From JAUILH01 sp964230215 (lineage in GTDB: Bacteria > Bacteroidota > Bacteroidia > Flavobacteriales_D > JAUILH01): a stretch of 64,000 nucleotides of DNA. This document shows positions 1 through 9,348 of this stretch, one piece after another (the first letter of the stretch is position 1; each line of letters opens with the position of its first letter). Under the pieces are notes generated by a model. It made no database searches, was not told the DNA's origin, and saw only the letters and a program-made list of their open reading frames with translations. Location of the stretch: assembly GCA_964230215.1 (NCBI GenBank), contig CAXRGQ010000006.1, positions 558,001-622,000 of the forward strand, read 5' to 3'. The position numbers and the translations under genes were made by a program.

Positions 1-125
1 AGGTCCGCGAATATTTCTACATATTGATTGAAGTTAGTGAGCAATATGTAGTCTCCAAATTCATTAAGAGCTTTCCCTGTGTATCGCGGCAACCAATTAT
101 CTACAATTTCTTTTTTAGTTTTCAT
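1..125 (-). CDS. AMP nucleosidase, N-terminal fragment
   Basis: The minus strand opens with ATG at 125-123 and stays open to the left edge, giving about 41 residues that begin MKTKKEIVDNWLPRYTG and continue with an LNEFGDYILLTNF stretch. I recognise this as the conserved N-terminus of the Bacteroidota AMP nucleosidase family, which hydrolyses AMP to adenine and ribose 5-phosphate; the catalytic domain lies outside the window. It is divergent from the gene starting at 145, with only 19 bases between the start codons. The assignment rests on the N-terminus alone, so it is moderately sure. Confidence 0.6.
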   Translation of the reverse strand, partial: MKTKKEIVDNWLPRYTGKALNEFGDYILLTNFNQYVEIFAD

Positions 126-129
126 CTAG

Positions 130-137
130 TATCTTTA
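130..137 (+). promoter_or_regulatory. Putative -7 promoter box (TATCTTTA)
   Basis: TATCTTTA matches the Bacteroidota -7 consensus TAnnTTTG except for the last base. It sits 7 bases before the ATG at 145, so transcription would begin at or next to that codon. No clear -33 TTG was seen, so this is a weak call; it mildly favours the start at 145 over 139. Confidence 0.3.
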
Positions 138-144
138 CATGTAT

Positions 145-603
145 ATGGAAGCACTTAACTTTCCAGGATTTGATTTCAAATTTAGTCATTCGGATAGAAA
201 CGAAGAGACCATATTTGATGATATCCGAAAAAAGTATGTTGTGCTCACACCAGAAGAATGGGTCAGACAACACGTTATTCGCCAATTCAGAGCAATGGAT
301 TACCCCGCATCATTAATTGCAATTGAAAAAGCGATCAAGGTGTTTAGTCGAAACAAACGCTTTGATGTTTTGATCAATGATAATCGTGGGCTCCCTCTGA
401 TTCTGGTTGAATGTAAAGCAGCCAGCGTTGCAATTGACCAAGCAGTATTCGACCAAATTGCACGATACAATAGTGAAGTAAAAGCACCTTACGTATTTAT
501 CACAAATGGATTACATCATTATTTTATGCAGTTTGATGGAAAATCCTATCAACAATTAAAACAAATCCCTAACTATGCGGATATAATGTCTTTAAGTGCA
601 TGA
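145..603 (+). CDS. HsdR N-terminal-like PD-(D/E)XK domain protein
   Basis: A 152-residue protein (154 if the ATG at 139 is used) that looks like the stand-alone type I restriction enzyme R N-terminal domain protein common in Bacteroidota. The nuclease-like core is visible as KRFDVLI, then PLILVECK, which supplies the D...E-x-K residues of the PD-(D/E)XK fold, followed by an alternation of strands ending in FITNG. There is no helicase part and no HsdM or HsdS next to it, so it is not a restriction system in itself. Its substrate is unknown; a DNA repair or nucleic-acid processing role is inference. The stop overlaps the next start as ATGA (600-603), suggesting coupled translation. Confidence 0.7.
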   Translation: MEALNFPGFDFKFSHSDRNEETIFDDIRKKYVVLTPEEWVRQHVIRQFRAMDYPASLIAIEKAIKVFSRNKRFDVLINDNRGLPLILVECKAASVAIDQAVFDQIARYNSEVKAPYVFITNGLHHYFMQFDGKSYQQLKQIPNYADIMSLSA

Positions 604-3152
604 AAATACTCCTCTACATATTCGCTTTTTTGATTGCTTGTTCATCCTCTTGGGCTCAGAACCTATGTATTAAATATGGAGCTGAACGCATACTGAATAA
701 TAGCAATCAGGCATTCACGGTTTTCGTTAAAGGCAACAAAGACAAGATAAAAGCCTATTGTGATACGCACTCAATTCCTGTGAAACAAGTAAACGCGGGT
801 TACTTTAAATTAACGATAAGACCACAGCAATTAATTGAACTCAATAACATAGAAGGTGTTAATTATATCGACTATAGTTTTACCAAAGGCCGCTTACTTA
901 ATGACAGTTCACGGGTCATCAACAATGTAGAGCCTATTCATCAAGGTCATTCGGATTTAATTTCAAGTTTTACTGGAAAAGATGTCTTGATAGGTGTTAT
1001 TGATGGTGGATTGGACTGCTATCATCCCGACTTTTTGGACAGCGACGGTAAAACACGTGTGCTGAAATATTGGAAACAAGCGCAAAGTTATTCTGCCACA
1101 CTTACTCCAGCAAAATTTGGCTATGGACGTGAATACGACAGCACTTACATCAACAATAACACATTAAATAATGGAGGAAACCAAGCGGTAGACCATGGCA
1201 CAACGGTGACAGGAACGGCCGCAGGGAATGCCAACGCAAATGGTGATCATAAAGGCATGGCACCTGATGCTAATTTAGTGATAGTTTCTAGCAATTTTAA
1301 CAATCCTAATTGGAAAGCAAGTGTGGCTGATGCCGTAGAATATATTATTGATGTCGCAGATAGTGTTAACATGCCAGTTATTATTAATGCTAGTATAGGA
1401 GATTATTATGGTTCTCATGATGGACAAGATGCTGCTGCATTATATATTGATAGCCTTCTAAACGCAAAAACTGGCAGACTAATGGTTTGTGCAGGAGGAA
1501 ACTCGGGCGAATTGGGTAAATACCATCTTCATACGCCAGTTAGCATGGATACATCTTTTACTTGGTTCAATTATAATCCAAGTACAGCTTTAGGCTACGG
1601 TGGAGCCTATATGGAACTCTGGGGCGATACACTGGACATGCAACAACTTAGTCTTTCAATCGCATTAGATACAGTGGATACGAGCAATCACATCTATGAA
1701 AGACGGGGTACCATGCCACATTACACAATTGCTCAATTGTTAGCATCAACGGTAAATGATTCAGTTATGAATGATCAAGGAGACGTAATGGCATATGTGG
1801 AACTAAGCGCTTTTTTAAGAGGGGGACAATATAATGTTCAAATAGCCATACCTGACCCGGATTCAATCGATTATAAAATTGCATTATTAAGTGAAGGTTC
1901 TGGGTCATTTGATTTGTGGTCAGCAGATTGGTTAGGACTCAACACGATGGAGACTTATGTGCCAGATAGCGCAGACTTCCCGAGAATAGTCAACTATGTC
2001 TTACCTGATTCAATGTCAACCATTGTCGATTCATGGGCATGCTCCCCAAGCGTAATCACCACAGCTAATTTCTTCAGTCGTTTATCGTATACAAGTTACG
2101 CGGGCAATCCTATAACGATTAATGGAACTCCAGGTGCAAAAGCCCCAAGTAGTAGTTTAGGACCAAGTAGAACCGCATTAATGAAACCAGATATTGGCGC
2201 TACCGGAGATTTACAGATGAGCGCAGGTAGTTTGGCCACCTTAACATGGCATCAAACCAATGACCCAGATAAGCTAGACAATGGTGGTATGCACATACGG
2301 AATGGCGGAACATCCATGGCTTCACCAGTAGTTTGTGGTATTGGCGCCTTGCTCCTTGAAAAATGTCCGCAAATAACTACAAGTGATTTTGTACAAGCTA
2401 TTCATGATGGCGCGAAATCTGATGGTTTTACAGGAACACTACCAAACTTTGCTTTTGGATACGGTAAAGTTGATGGATTGGCAACCCTTGTTAGCACTAA
2501 CCCATCAATACAAATTACGGGTGACCCAGTTTTCTGTGAGGGAGATAGCACCGAGCTAAGTTCCACTTTTTTTGACACCCTACAGTGGCACAATGCATAC
2601 ACGGGAACATCACAGTATTTCGACTCAACGCAACTTGCTTATGTTAATGTAACCGACAATAGAGGATGTAAAGCTGTGTCTGATACGATTAACGTATATG
2701 AATCTCCATTTCCACCGACTCCAACCGCTACTCAAGTAGCAAATGGACTCACATCAAGTCCGGGATTCACCTATCAATGGTACCAAAACGGACTACCAAT
2801 GACAGGAGAAAATGGTCAACAATTAATTATATCAAGTGCTGGCTATTATCAAGTTGAAGTCAGTAATCAATATGGTTGCACTAGTATATCGGATTGGATA
2901 TGGTACAGCCCGACGGGTATTAGCGAAAATAAACCTGATATTCAGATTCAGCCGAACCCATTTAGTGATGAGTTATTCATCCAGTTAGAGGCAGGCATGA
3001 CGTATGACTTAGTAGATCTTTCTGGACGACATTTGCTTTCTGGAAATCACTATAATACAACTCTAGAAACTTCTCAACTCGCAAGAGGCAGCTATTATCT
3101 TATTGTTAAAAAAGATGGGAATATGTGGACATATCCATTAATTAAGCATTAA
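600..3152 (+). CDS. Secreted subtilisin-family (S8) serine protease with T9SS sorting domain
   Basis: An 850-residue secreted protease. Residues 1-20 form a signal peptide ending near WAQ. The S8 catalytic triad is complete: Asp135 in VIDGGLD, His199 in DHGTTVTGT and Ser572 in NGGTSMASP. The wide spacing between His and Ser reflects a long insert (about residues 300-500) inside the catalytic domain. Residues from about 640 resemble Ig-like repeats (FCEGDSTEL, then YQWYQNG). The last 75 residues (from PNPFSDELFIQL) form a type A T9SS sorting domain, so the protein should cross the outer membrane and be anchored or released. The start overlaps the upstream stop by ATGA. The substrate is unknown. 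Confidence 0.9.
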   Translation: MKILLYIFAFLIACSSSWAQNLCIKYGAERILNNSNQAFTVFVKGNKDKIKAYCDTHSIPVKQVNAGYFKLTIRPQQLIELNNIEGVNYIDYSFTKGRLLNDSSRVINNVEPIHQGHSDLISSFTGKDVLIGVIDGGLDCYHPDFLDSDGKTRVLKYWKQAQSYSATLTPAKFGYGREYDSTYINNNTLNNGGNQAVDHGTTVTGTAAGNANANGDHKGMAPDANLVIVSSNFNNPNWKASVADAVEYIIDVADSVNMPVIINASIGDYYGSHDGQDAAALYIDSLLNAKTGRLMVCAGGNSGELGKYHLHTPVSMDTSFTWFNYNPSTALGYGGAYMELWGDTLDMQQLSLSIALDTVDTSNHIYERRGTMPHYTIAQLLASTVNDSVMNDQGDVMAYVELSAFLRGGQYNVQIAIPDPDSIDYKIALLSEGSGSFDLWSADWLGLNTMETYVPDSADFPRIVNYVLPDSMSTIVDSWACSPSVITTANFFSRLSYTSYAGNPITINGTPGAKAPSSSLGPSRTALMKPDIGATGDLQMSAGSLATLTWHQTNDPDKLDNGGMHIRNGGTSMASPVVCGIGALLLEKCPQITTSDFVQAIHDGAKSDGFTGTLPNFAFGYGKVDGLATLVSTNPSIQITGDPVFCEGDSTELSSTFFDTLQWHNAYTGTSQYFDSTQLAYVNVTDNRGCKAVSDTINVYESPFPPTPTATQVANGLTSSPGFTYQWYQNGLPMTGENGQQLIISSAGYYQVEVSNQYGCTSISDWIWYSPTGISENKPDIQIQPNPFSDELFIQLEAGMTYDLVDLSGRHLLSGNHYNTTLETSQLARGSYYLIVKKDGNMWTYPLIKH

Positions 3153-3171
3153 TAATGAGAAATGATTTTCT

Positions 3172-3179
3172 TATGTTTG
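3172..3179 (+). promoter_or_regulatory. Putative -7 promoter box (TATGTTTG)
   Basis: TATGTTTG is an exact match to the Bacteroidota -7 consensus TAnnTTTG, 19 bases before the ATG of the DUF5606 gene. No convincing -33 TTG was found at the expected distance. Confidence 0.4.
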
Positions 3180-3198
3180 CGAGTCAAATAAAATAAGA

Positions 3199-3825
3199 AT
3201 GGATTTAACAGGAATTATTGCGATATCAGGAAAACCAGGACTATATAAAGTTGTGGCTCAATCGGCAAGTAGTATAATTGTAGAGAACGTTGAAAACAAA
3301 CGAAGAATGCCGGCTTTCGCTAGCAACAAAATCAGCGCACTTGAGGATATTACAATGTATACTGAGTCTGATGATGTGCCACTTGGTGATGTTATGCAAA
3401 ACATTTATGAAAAGTGCAGTGGAAAGCAAGGTCCTGATCACAAAGAAGATATTGCTGGATTAAGAAAGGAGTTAGATACTGTTCTTAAAGGTTGTGCTCA
3501 CGATCAGATTTACGATTCGGACATTAGAAAGTTATTCCAATGGTATAATTTACTTCAGAGTGCTGGAATTTTGAAAGAGCGTGTAGAAGAGGCTGAAAAA
3601 GCAGAGAAGGAAGAAAAGAAATCCGATAAAAAGGAAAAAACCGACAAAAGTGCCACTGCTAAAGCTACGGGCGACACGAAGAAAGAAGCTAAAAAACCAG
3701 CTGCCGACACCAAAAAGAAAGCAGCTCCTAAGAAAGATACTGCTTCAAAGGGCGGTGCTAAAAAGCCTTCAGGAAAAGCTAGCGGATCTACTAAGAAAAC
3801 CACCGGCTCTCAAAGAGGGAAATAG
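3199..3825 (+). CDS. DUF5606 domain protein with Lys/Ala-rich tail
   Basis: A 208-residue cytoplasmic protein. The N-terminal 70 residues (MDLTGIIAISGKPGLYK, then RRMPAFASNKISALEDI and YTESDDVPL) are the conserved DUF5606 domain of Bacteroidota, whose function is not known. Residues about 75-130 are helical. From residue 130 the sequence becomes extremely rich in Lys, Ala, Thr and Ser, a disordered histone-H1-like tail that often binds nucleic acid; that role here is inference. It lies just upstream of the M3 peptidase with a 20-base gap, so the two may be co-transcribed. Confidence 0.8.
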   Translation: MDLTGIIAISGKPGLYKVVAQSASSIIVENVENKRRMPAFASNKISALEDITMYTESDDVPLGDVMQNIYEKCSGKQGPDHKEDIAGLRKELDTVLKGCAHDQIYDSDIRKLFQWYNLLQSAGILKERVEEAEKAEKEEKKSDKKEKTDKSATAKATGDTKKEAKKPAADTKKKAAPKKDTASKGGAKKPSGKASGSTKKTTGSQRGK

Positions 3826-3845
3826 GTCAACTAAAACTTTATCAC

Positions 3846-5543
3846 ATGTCAAACAGACATTTTTTACCCGACGATTTACGTATTTCGTCATGGGAGAGTA
3901 TTGCCCAATTCTATGATGATTTAAAAAACCGAGAAATTGGAAACAAAGCGGAATATCTTGAATGGGTGGAAGACTTGTCCGAACTAGAGGCAGTTGTCTC
4001 TGAAGATGCAGGTTGGCGCTACATCAAGATGACGGTTGACACAAATGATAAAGAAGCACTGGCCAGGTATACAGCGTTTGTGCAAGAAATTCAGCCTAAA
4101 ATTGCACCCTACGATGACATTTTTAACAAAAAACTAATCAACTCGCCCTTTGCGGCTGCATTGAGTAGTTCTGGTGACGACATTTATAAAAAGCGCATTC
4201 AATCTAGCATACAACTGTTTAGAGAGACGAACATTGAATTGCAAGCAAAAATAGCTGAAGAGAGTCAAAAATTTGGTGCTATCTCTGGTGCGCAATCAAT
4301 TGAAGTGGATGGTGAAGATATCACCATGCAACAAGCTTCCGTTTACTTAAAAAGTTTAGACCGTCAGGTCAGAGAAGATGTGTACCGCAAAATGACCGAG
4401 CGCAGACTCGAGGACAGAGATAAACTAGATGAATTATTCAACTCGCTGGTTTCTCTTCGTAATCAGGTGGCAAAAAATGCCAATCAAGATAATTATCGCG
4501 ATTACAAATTCATCGAGTTATCTCGTTTGGACTACACTGCTGACGATTGTTTGAGATTTCATGATAGTATTGAGGCAGCGGTTGTGCCCATTCTCACTAA
4601 ACTGCAAACACACAGAAAAGAAACTTTGGGATTAGATACACTGAGACCATGGGATGGTGAAGTTGACCTTCAAGGCAAAGAAGCGTTAAAGCCTTTTGAT
4701 TCGGGAGAAGCGATGATCAATGGCACAATAAAGCTGTTTACAAAGATTCGTCCTCAATATGGTGAGTACCTAAAAACAATGAAATCCATGGGACACCTTG
4801 ATTTAGAGTCTAAAAAAGGGAAAGCACCTGGTGGATACAACTACCCATTGTACGAATCTGGTGTTCCGTTTATTTTCATGAATTCTGTGGGAAGTCATAG
4901 GGACCTAGTTACCATGGTTCATGAAGGAGGGCATGCCATACACTCATTCTTAAGTAGAGATTTGAAGCTCACCGCATACAAACATTTACCAAGTGAAGTT
5001 GCCGAGCTGGCATCTATGAGCATGGAATTAATTAGCATGGAGCACTGGGATATGATCTTTGAGGATGCGGAGGAACTTAAACGTGCAAAAAGAGAGCATA
5101 TTGAGAAGCTGTTCATGATATTGCCGTGGGTAGCCACCATTGATGCATTTCAACATTGGATTTATACACATCCAAATCACTCGGTTGACGAACGTACAAG
5201 TGCATGGCTAGAAATTTCAGACAGATTCTCATCTGGTGTTACTGACTACTCTGGCTTTGAAGAAGCGAAAGCAACAGCATGGCAAAAGCAGCTTCACCTA
5301 TATGAAGTGCCGTTTTACTATGTAGAATATGCCATGGCACAACTTGGAGCGATTGCTGTGTGGAGAAATTACAAGCAGAATCCCGAGAAGGCACTAGATG
5401 ATTATGAGAAAGCCTTACAGCTAGGTTACACTAAGTCCATTCCTGAGATCTACGAAACAGCCGGCATCTCATTTGATTTTTCTAAAGAATATGTAAGTGA
5501 GCTGATGGATTTTGTTTCCTCTCAGTTAGACGCTCTCGATTAG
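3846..5543 (+). CDS. M3 family oligoendopeptidase (PepF-like)
   Basis: A 565-residue cytoplasmic zinc peptidase of the thimet/oligopeptidase F family, of usual length. The zinc site is intact: His359-Glu360-x-x-His363 in VHEGGHAIHSF, with the probable third ligand Glu387 in SEVAELASMSME. The C-terminal region FYYVEYAMAQLGA is also typical of PepF. There is no signal peptide. It should cut short intracellular peptides. The stop overlaps the stop of the minus-strand LptD-like gene by 4 bases (5540-5543), so the two genes converge with no room for a terminator. Confidence 0.9.
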   Translation: MSNRHFLPDDLRISSWESIAQFYDDLKNREIGNKAEYLEWVEDLSELEAVVSEDAGWRYIKMTVDTNDKEALARYTAFVQEIQPKIAPYDDIFNKKLINSPFAAALSSSGDDIYKKRIQSSIQLFRETNIELQAKIAEESQKFGAISGAQSIEVDGEDITMQQASVYLKSLDRQVREDVYRKMTERRLEDRDKLDELFNSLVSLRNQVAKNANQDNYRDYKFIELSRLDYTADDCLRFHDSIEAAVVPILTKLQTHRKETLGLDTLRPWDGEVDLQGKEALKPFDSGEAMINGTIKLFTKIRPQYGEYLKTMKSMGHLDLESKKGKAPGGYNYPLYESGVPFIFMNSVGSHRDLVTMVHEGGHAIHSFLSRDLKLTAYKHLPSEVAELASMSMELISMEHWDMIFEDAEELKRAKREHIEKLFMILPWVATIDAFQHWIYTHPNHSVDERTSAWLEISDRFSSGVTDYSGFEEAKATAWQKQLHLYEVPFYYVEYAMAQLGAIAVWRNYKQNPEKALDDYEKALQLGYTKSIPEIYETAGISFDFSKEYVSELMDFVSSQLDALD

Positions 5544-8125
5544 AAAAACTCCTGATCATACCAAGAACGCTGTCTAGTATATTTAACGTCTCTTAGTAAA
5601 GGATTCTTAAGTGCTATCGTTAGAGAATAACTCCTTCGTGGGCCCAATGGTACCCATGTAAATCGTGCAACCCAACAATTTAGGTCGCGCTCTATATTAA
5701 CCACGGTGTAGGAGAAATCTTTCGCTATAAAATCAAATCCAGAGTTTACTGCGATGGTCCATTTAGGTGTTAGTTTGAAATCACCATTAAAACTTAAGGT
5801 TTGTGCATAAAAAACTGAATCCTTTGCGCTGGTTGCATCACCTAGCTCATCAAACTCTTGGTAAAATCTTCTGTTATACCGAATCGTATAGTTTACAGAC
5901 AAGCTCCATGGAACATCAAAATAATCGAATGGATCTTGATTCTGAGAAATGAGATCATCTTCTTCCTCTTCACTGAACTGTGTTTCCTTACTTTTCTTCT
6001 TAGACTGAATTCTAAAACCAGTGGCTAAACTAGCGTCCTTTAATCTCGCTAAACGTCCTGTTTGGTTCAAACTGAAAATGTTCCGCTTATTACCCAGAGC
6101 ATCATACCAATAAGGATCGAATGTACTTGTATAATTCAGCCTTAAATTCTTAAACAAAGTAGTCCTGGCGTTTACTCTAATATCACTTAGATTAAGACTA
6201 TCAGCTATAAAGTCGTAACCACCCGCAACATTTAAGTTTTCAATTATTTTAAACTTACTGGCTTCTCCGCTTGAATCAACCTTAGAATTAACTTTCATAT
6301 CGAGCGAGTTAATAATGTTAAAACTCAACATCCCCGATTCTCCAGCGGGTGCTTTTCCATATATACCAGCATCAAAGGGTGAATATATAGCTCGAACAGT
6401 ATCTTGATAAACCTCTTCAATTTGAGATGAAAAGTCTGGGCGATAGGCAAACGAGACATTAGGCGTTAACATGTGTCTAAACATTCTTCCCTTCGGACCG
6501 GTCATTTTATAGTAGCCATAAAGTTTGGTGGTTAATCCCCCTCCAACACTAAAGTTATCGTTGTATGAAAAGCGATTAATTGTATCGGTATAAACCACAC
6601 CCGAATCTGGATTGTATGTTTTCACCAATCGATCAAAATAGTATCTACCAACGTATGATGCATTCATGTTAAATGTCACTCGTTTCTTCCATATACGCCA
6701 GGGCGAACTCAAGTTCATCGTATTCTTAAATCCATTTTGCATTTGCCCTCCGATATAGTCCATATTGTTTAGGCTTAAGAGTGTATCCTGCATCACAGCT
6801 CTATTAATTCCCTCTAGACGATAGGTTAAACCAATTTTCTCAAGCTGCTTTTGAAGAGCACTGCGTTTAGACCCATCTTGGTTATACCATTTAAAAGGCG
6901 TCACACGATTCACATTAAAGCTCATAGATGGCAAAACAACCGTTACCAAACCAGTTTGTGTGTTCTGGTTATGACTTGCACCAAGCGATAAACTGAATGG
7001 CTTTCCTGGGAAGATTCGCGTGTAATTAATATTCGAGTTAAACTGATTTGATAAGTAATCTTGCGTGGAGGTATTGAATGAGTTTCTAAAATTATTCACG
7101 CTACCCGCATTAACGGATGCGGTGAATCTATTGTATGGATGTGCCTTTGGATCTTGTGCATGTCTCCATTTCACCCAAAAGTTGGTAGATTCTGTGTAAT
7201 CAGGGAATTCGGGGTCGCTTGTTTTAAACTTATTGTAACTAATGTCAAGATTACCATCGTATTTGTAGCGCTTGTTGTATCTATTTATGGTCTGTAAACC
7301 CCAACTGCCTCTCGAATAAATTTCTCCTAAAATTTGCATGTCCATATAATCGTTGACAGGCCAATAGAATCCTCCCTTATTCAAGAAAAATCCAAGGGTT
7401 GGAGATTCACCAAATGTCGGAACAATAATTCCGGCGTTACGTTCCTTCTTATTCGGGAAAAAACCAAATGGAAACATAATGGGTGTAGGAATACCTGCCA
7501 GCTCCAAATAACCTGGGCCAGTCACAATTAGATCTTCCATTACTTTGATTTTTGTTACCCTAAACTTGGTATGTGCATCTGGATCTTCACATGGGCAATA
7601 GCGACCATCTTTGATGTACAGAATGTCGTTCTCATCCTTCACAACAAGCTCACCGTCTATATACCCTTCCGCAACTTTGGTTCTAACTTGCTTAATTATC
7701 CCGCGTTTGGTCTCAAAATTATATTTAATCGTGTCCGACTCAATTTCTTCGGTTCCTTCTTTAAAAACAGGTTTCCCAACTTTATTTCCATTCGAATCCA
7801 ATGTATAAGTTGCCAGTACTAGCGAATTCTTCATATCGTAGATAATCAAATCCGCAGTAAGTTCAATCTTGTCATATTTAACTACAGCATTGCCATAGAG
7901 ATAGACTTTCTGCTCACTCAAAACGGCCTTAATACTGTCGTCTGCATTGCGATATACGGGAAATTCAAGAGGATTATTACTCGCTTTAGTTACTGTTTTG
8001 GATGTATCAGAAGATACAGTGGTTGTGTCCGGTTGTTGAAAAACTGGTATTGCTTTTGTTGATAAGCTGTTAATTATTAACAAACAAAAGAGTATAAATG
8101 CTTTGATGGTTAAGGATTTTAGCAA
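5540..8125 (-). CDS. lptD: LptD-like LPS assembly outer-membrane protein
   Basis: An 861-residue outer-membrane protein. The start appears to be TTG at 8125-8123, as no ATG lies before the hydrophobic signal segment (residues 1-25). Residues about 50-200 form an OstA/LptA-like beta-jellyroll (QKVYLYGNAVVKYDKIELTADLI); a Cys-bearing motif YCPCEDPDAHTKF follows. The remainder is a long strand-rich beta-barrel rich in Asn, Tyr and Phe that ends in Phe. This is the Bacteroidota form of LptD, which inserts lipopolysaccharide into the outer leaflet. A second OstA-type gene occurs at 15443-16945. It is divergent from the amidase gene. Confidence 0.8.
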   Translation of the reverse strand: MLKSLTIKAFILFCLLIINSLSTKAIPVFQQPDTTTVSSDTSKTVTKASNNPLEFPVYRNADDSIKAVLSEQKVYLYGNAVVKYDKIELTADLIIYDMKNSLVLATYTLDSNGNKVGKPVFKEGTEEIESDTIKYNFETKRGIIKQVRTKVAEGYIDGELVVKDENDILYIKDGRYCPCEDPDAHTKFRVTKIKVMEDLIVTGPGYLELAGIPTPIMFPFGFFPNKKERNAGIIVPTFGESPTLGFFLNKGGFYWPVNDYMDMQILGEIYSRGSWGLQTINRYNKRYKYDGNLDISYNKFKTSDPEFPDYTESTNFWVKWRHAQDPKAHPYNRFTASVNAGSVNNFRNSFNTSTQDYLSNQFNSNINYTRIFPGKPFSLSLGASHNQNTQTGLVTVVLPSMSFNVNRVTPFKWYNQDGSKRSALQKQLEKIGLTYRLEGINRAVMQDTLLSLNNMDYIGGQMQNGFKNTMNLSSPWRIWKKRVTFNMNASYVGRYYFDRLVKTYNPDSGVVYTDTINRFSYNDNFSVGGGLTTKLYGYYKMTGPKGRMFRHMLTPNVSFAYRPDFSSQIEEVYQDTVRAIYSPFDAGIYGKAPAGESGMLSFNIINSLDMKVNSKVDSSGEASKFKIIENLNVAGGYDFIADSLNLSDIRVNARTTLFKNLRLNYTSTFDPYWYDALGNKRNIFSLNQTGRLARLKDASLATGFRIQSKKKSKETQFSEEEEDDLISQNQDPFDYFDVPWSLSVNYTIRYNRRFYQEFDELGDATSAKDSVFYAQTLSFNGDFKLTPKWTIAVNSGFDFIAKDFSYTVVNIERDLNCWVARFTWVPLGPRRSYSLTIALKNPLLRDVKYTRQRSWYDQEFF

Positions 8126-8135
8126 GTATGTCTAG

Positions 8136-8143
8136 TATTTTTG
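8136..8143 (+). promoter_or_regulatory. Putative -7 promoter box (TATTTTTG)
   Basis: TATTTTTG matches TAnnTTTG exactly in the 66-base gap between the divergent LptD-like gene and the amidase gene. It lies 48 bases before the chosen amidase start at 8192, which argues against translation beginning at the in-frame TTG at 8141, since that codon overlaps the box. Confidence 0.4.
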
Positions 8144-8191
8144 TTTGATACCGGATTGTTAACAAACGTCAAAGCTAGTAAAATTAGTGTG

Positions 8192-9346
8192 ATGAAAATG
8201 AAATATTTATTCGCCCAGCCCATAAGAAAAATGTCCATAACGCTTGGTCTGATAATGATATTGGGGCTATTTAACATTAAATTAATCGCACAGTCCAACG
8301 ACATAGGTGTAAAAACAATTGTTATCGATCCTGGTCACGGAGGAAAGGACCCCGGTGCGGTTGGAGCGAGCGGTGTGTACGAAAAAGACATTGCGCTGGA
8401 CGTGTCTATCATGCTTGGAGATATGATTAAAAAGAATCATCCTGATGTGACTGTAATTTACACTAGAGACCACGACAAGTTTGTTTCGCTTTATGATAGA
8501 GCACATTTGGCAAATGAAAAACGAGCAGACTTATTTATTTCTATTCATGCGAATGCCGCTTCTAATCGATCAGCTTATGGTAGTGAAACCTGGGTCCTGG
8601 GTTTGCATAAAAGTGCAGCCGCATTAGAAGTTGCTAAACGCGAAAACGCATCTATATTGATGGAAGACGATCATGAAACCAAGTATTCTGACTTTAATCC
8701 AAGCAACCCAGATGATTATATAGGCTTGAGCTTACGTCAAAATGTACATTTAGATCATAGTTTAAACTTGGCGGCAAAGATTCAAGATCAGTTTAAAAAC
8801 AAAATCAGTCGCTATGACAGAGGTGTAAAGCAAGCAGGATTTCTTGTCTTGTATAAAACAACAATGCCAGCAGTTCTGGTGGAACTAGGATTCGTGTCAA
8901 ATGCTAAAGAAGAGAAGTTCCTGGATTCGGATGCCGGTAAGACACAGTTAGCTACATCCATTTACAACGCATTTGCTCAATATAAAAAGACAATTGAATC
9001 AGTGGATGCAATTATAGACGGAGAAGAAGTGACTACTAATAACAAAGAAGAAGAAGTTGTTAACAATACAGAGAAAGACACCACAAGCGAAACACCCAAA
9101 ACAGATCCTAATAAAACCGTCTATAAGGTACAGTTTCAGATGTCTTCAGAGAAATTAGCGCTTGAATCATCAAATTTCAAAGGATTAGATGCCTTGGGTG
9201 TGTATGAAAGTAATGGATTTTTTAAGTATACGTCTGGAGAATTTGATACCTTTGAGGAAGCAAACACCCATAAAAACAAAGTGAGAGCTAGTGGATACTC
9301 TACTGCTTTCGTGGTTGTATTTAAGGGGGATAAACGAATTAAATAG
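8192..9346 (+). CDS. N-acetylmuramoyl-L-alanine amidase (Amidase_3)
   Basis: A 384-residue secreted peptidoglycan amidase. The frame is open from TTG 8141, but ATG 8192 is preferred because it places a signal segment (residues 1-35, ending KLIAQ) at the N-terminus and lies after a -7 box. Zinc ligands are His49 (DPGHGG), Glu64 (VYEKD) and His119 (SIHAN), and the catalytic Glu231 sits in VELGFVSN. The last 75 residues (VYKVQFQMSS to AFVVVF) resemble a SPOR peptidoglycan-binding domain after an acidic Thr/Glu linker. It should cleave the stem peptide from MurNAc during cell separation. It heads a probable operon with mlaD. Confidence 0.9.
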   Translation: MKMKYLFAQPIRKMSITLGLIMILGLFNIKLIAQSNDIGVKTIVIDPGHGGKDPGAVGASGVYEKDIALDVSIMLGDMIKKNHPDVTVIYTRDHDKFVSLYDRAHLANEKRADLFISIHANAASNRSAYGSETWVLGLHKSAAALEVAKRENASILMEDDHETKYSDFNPSNPDDYIGLSLRQNVHLDHSLNLAAKIQDQFKNKISRYDRGVKQAGFLVLYKTTMPAVLVELGFVSNAKEEKFLDSDAGKTQLATSIYNAFAQYKKTIESVDAIIDGEEVTTNNKEEEVVNNTEKDTTSETPKTDPNKTVYKVQFQMSSEKLALESSNFKGLDALGVYESNGFFKYTSGEFDTFEEANTHKNKVRASGYSTAFVVVFKGDKRIK

Positions 9347-9348
9347 CT

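Noticed and set aside
145..603. Type I restriction-modification system
   Set aside because: Only the HsdR N-terminal-like domain is present; there is no helicase part and no HsdM or HsdS nearby.
3555..3803. Hydrophobic minus-strand protein rich in Phe and Ala
   Set aside because: It is the antisense reading of the Lys-rich tail of the DUF5606 protein; AAA/AAG codons read backwards give Phe and Leu.
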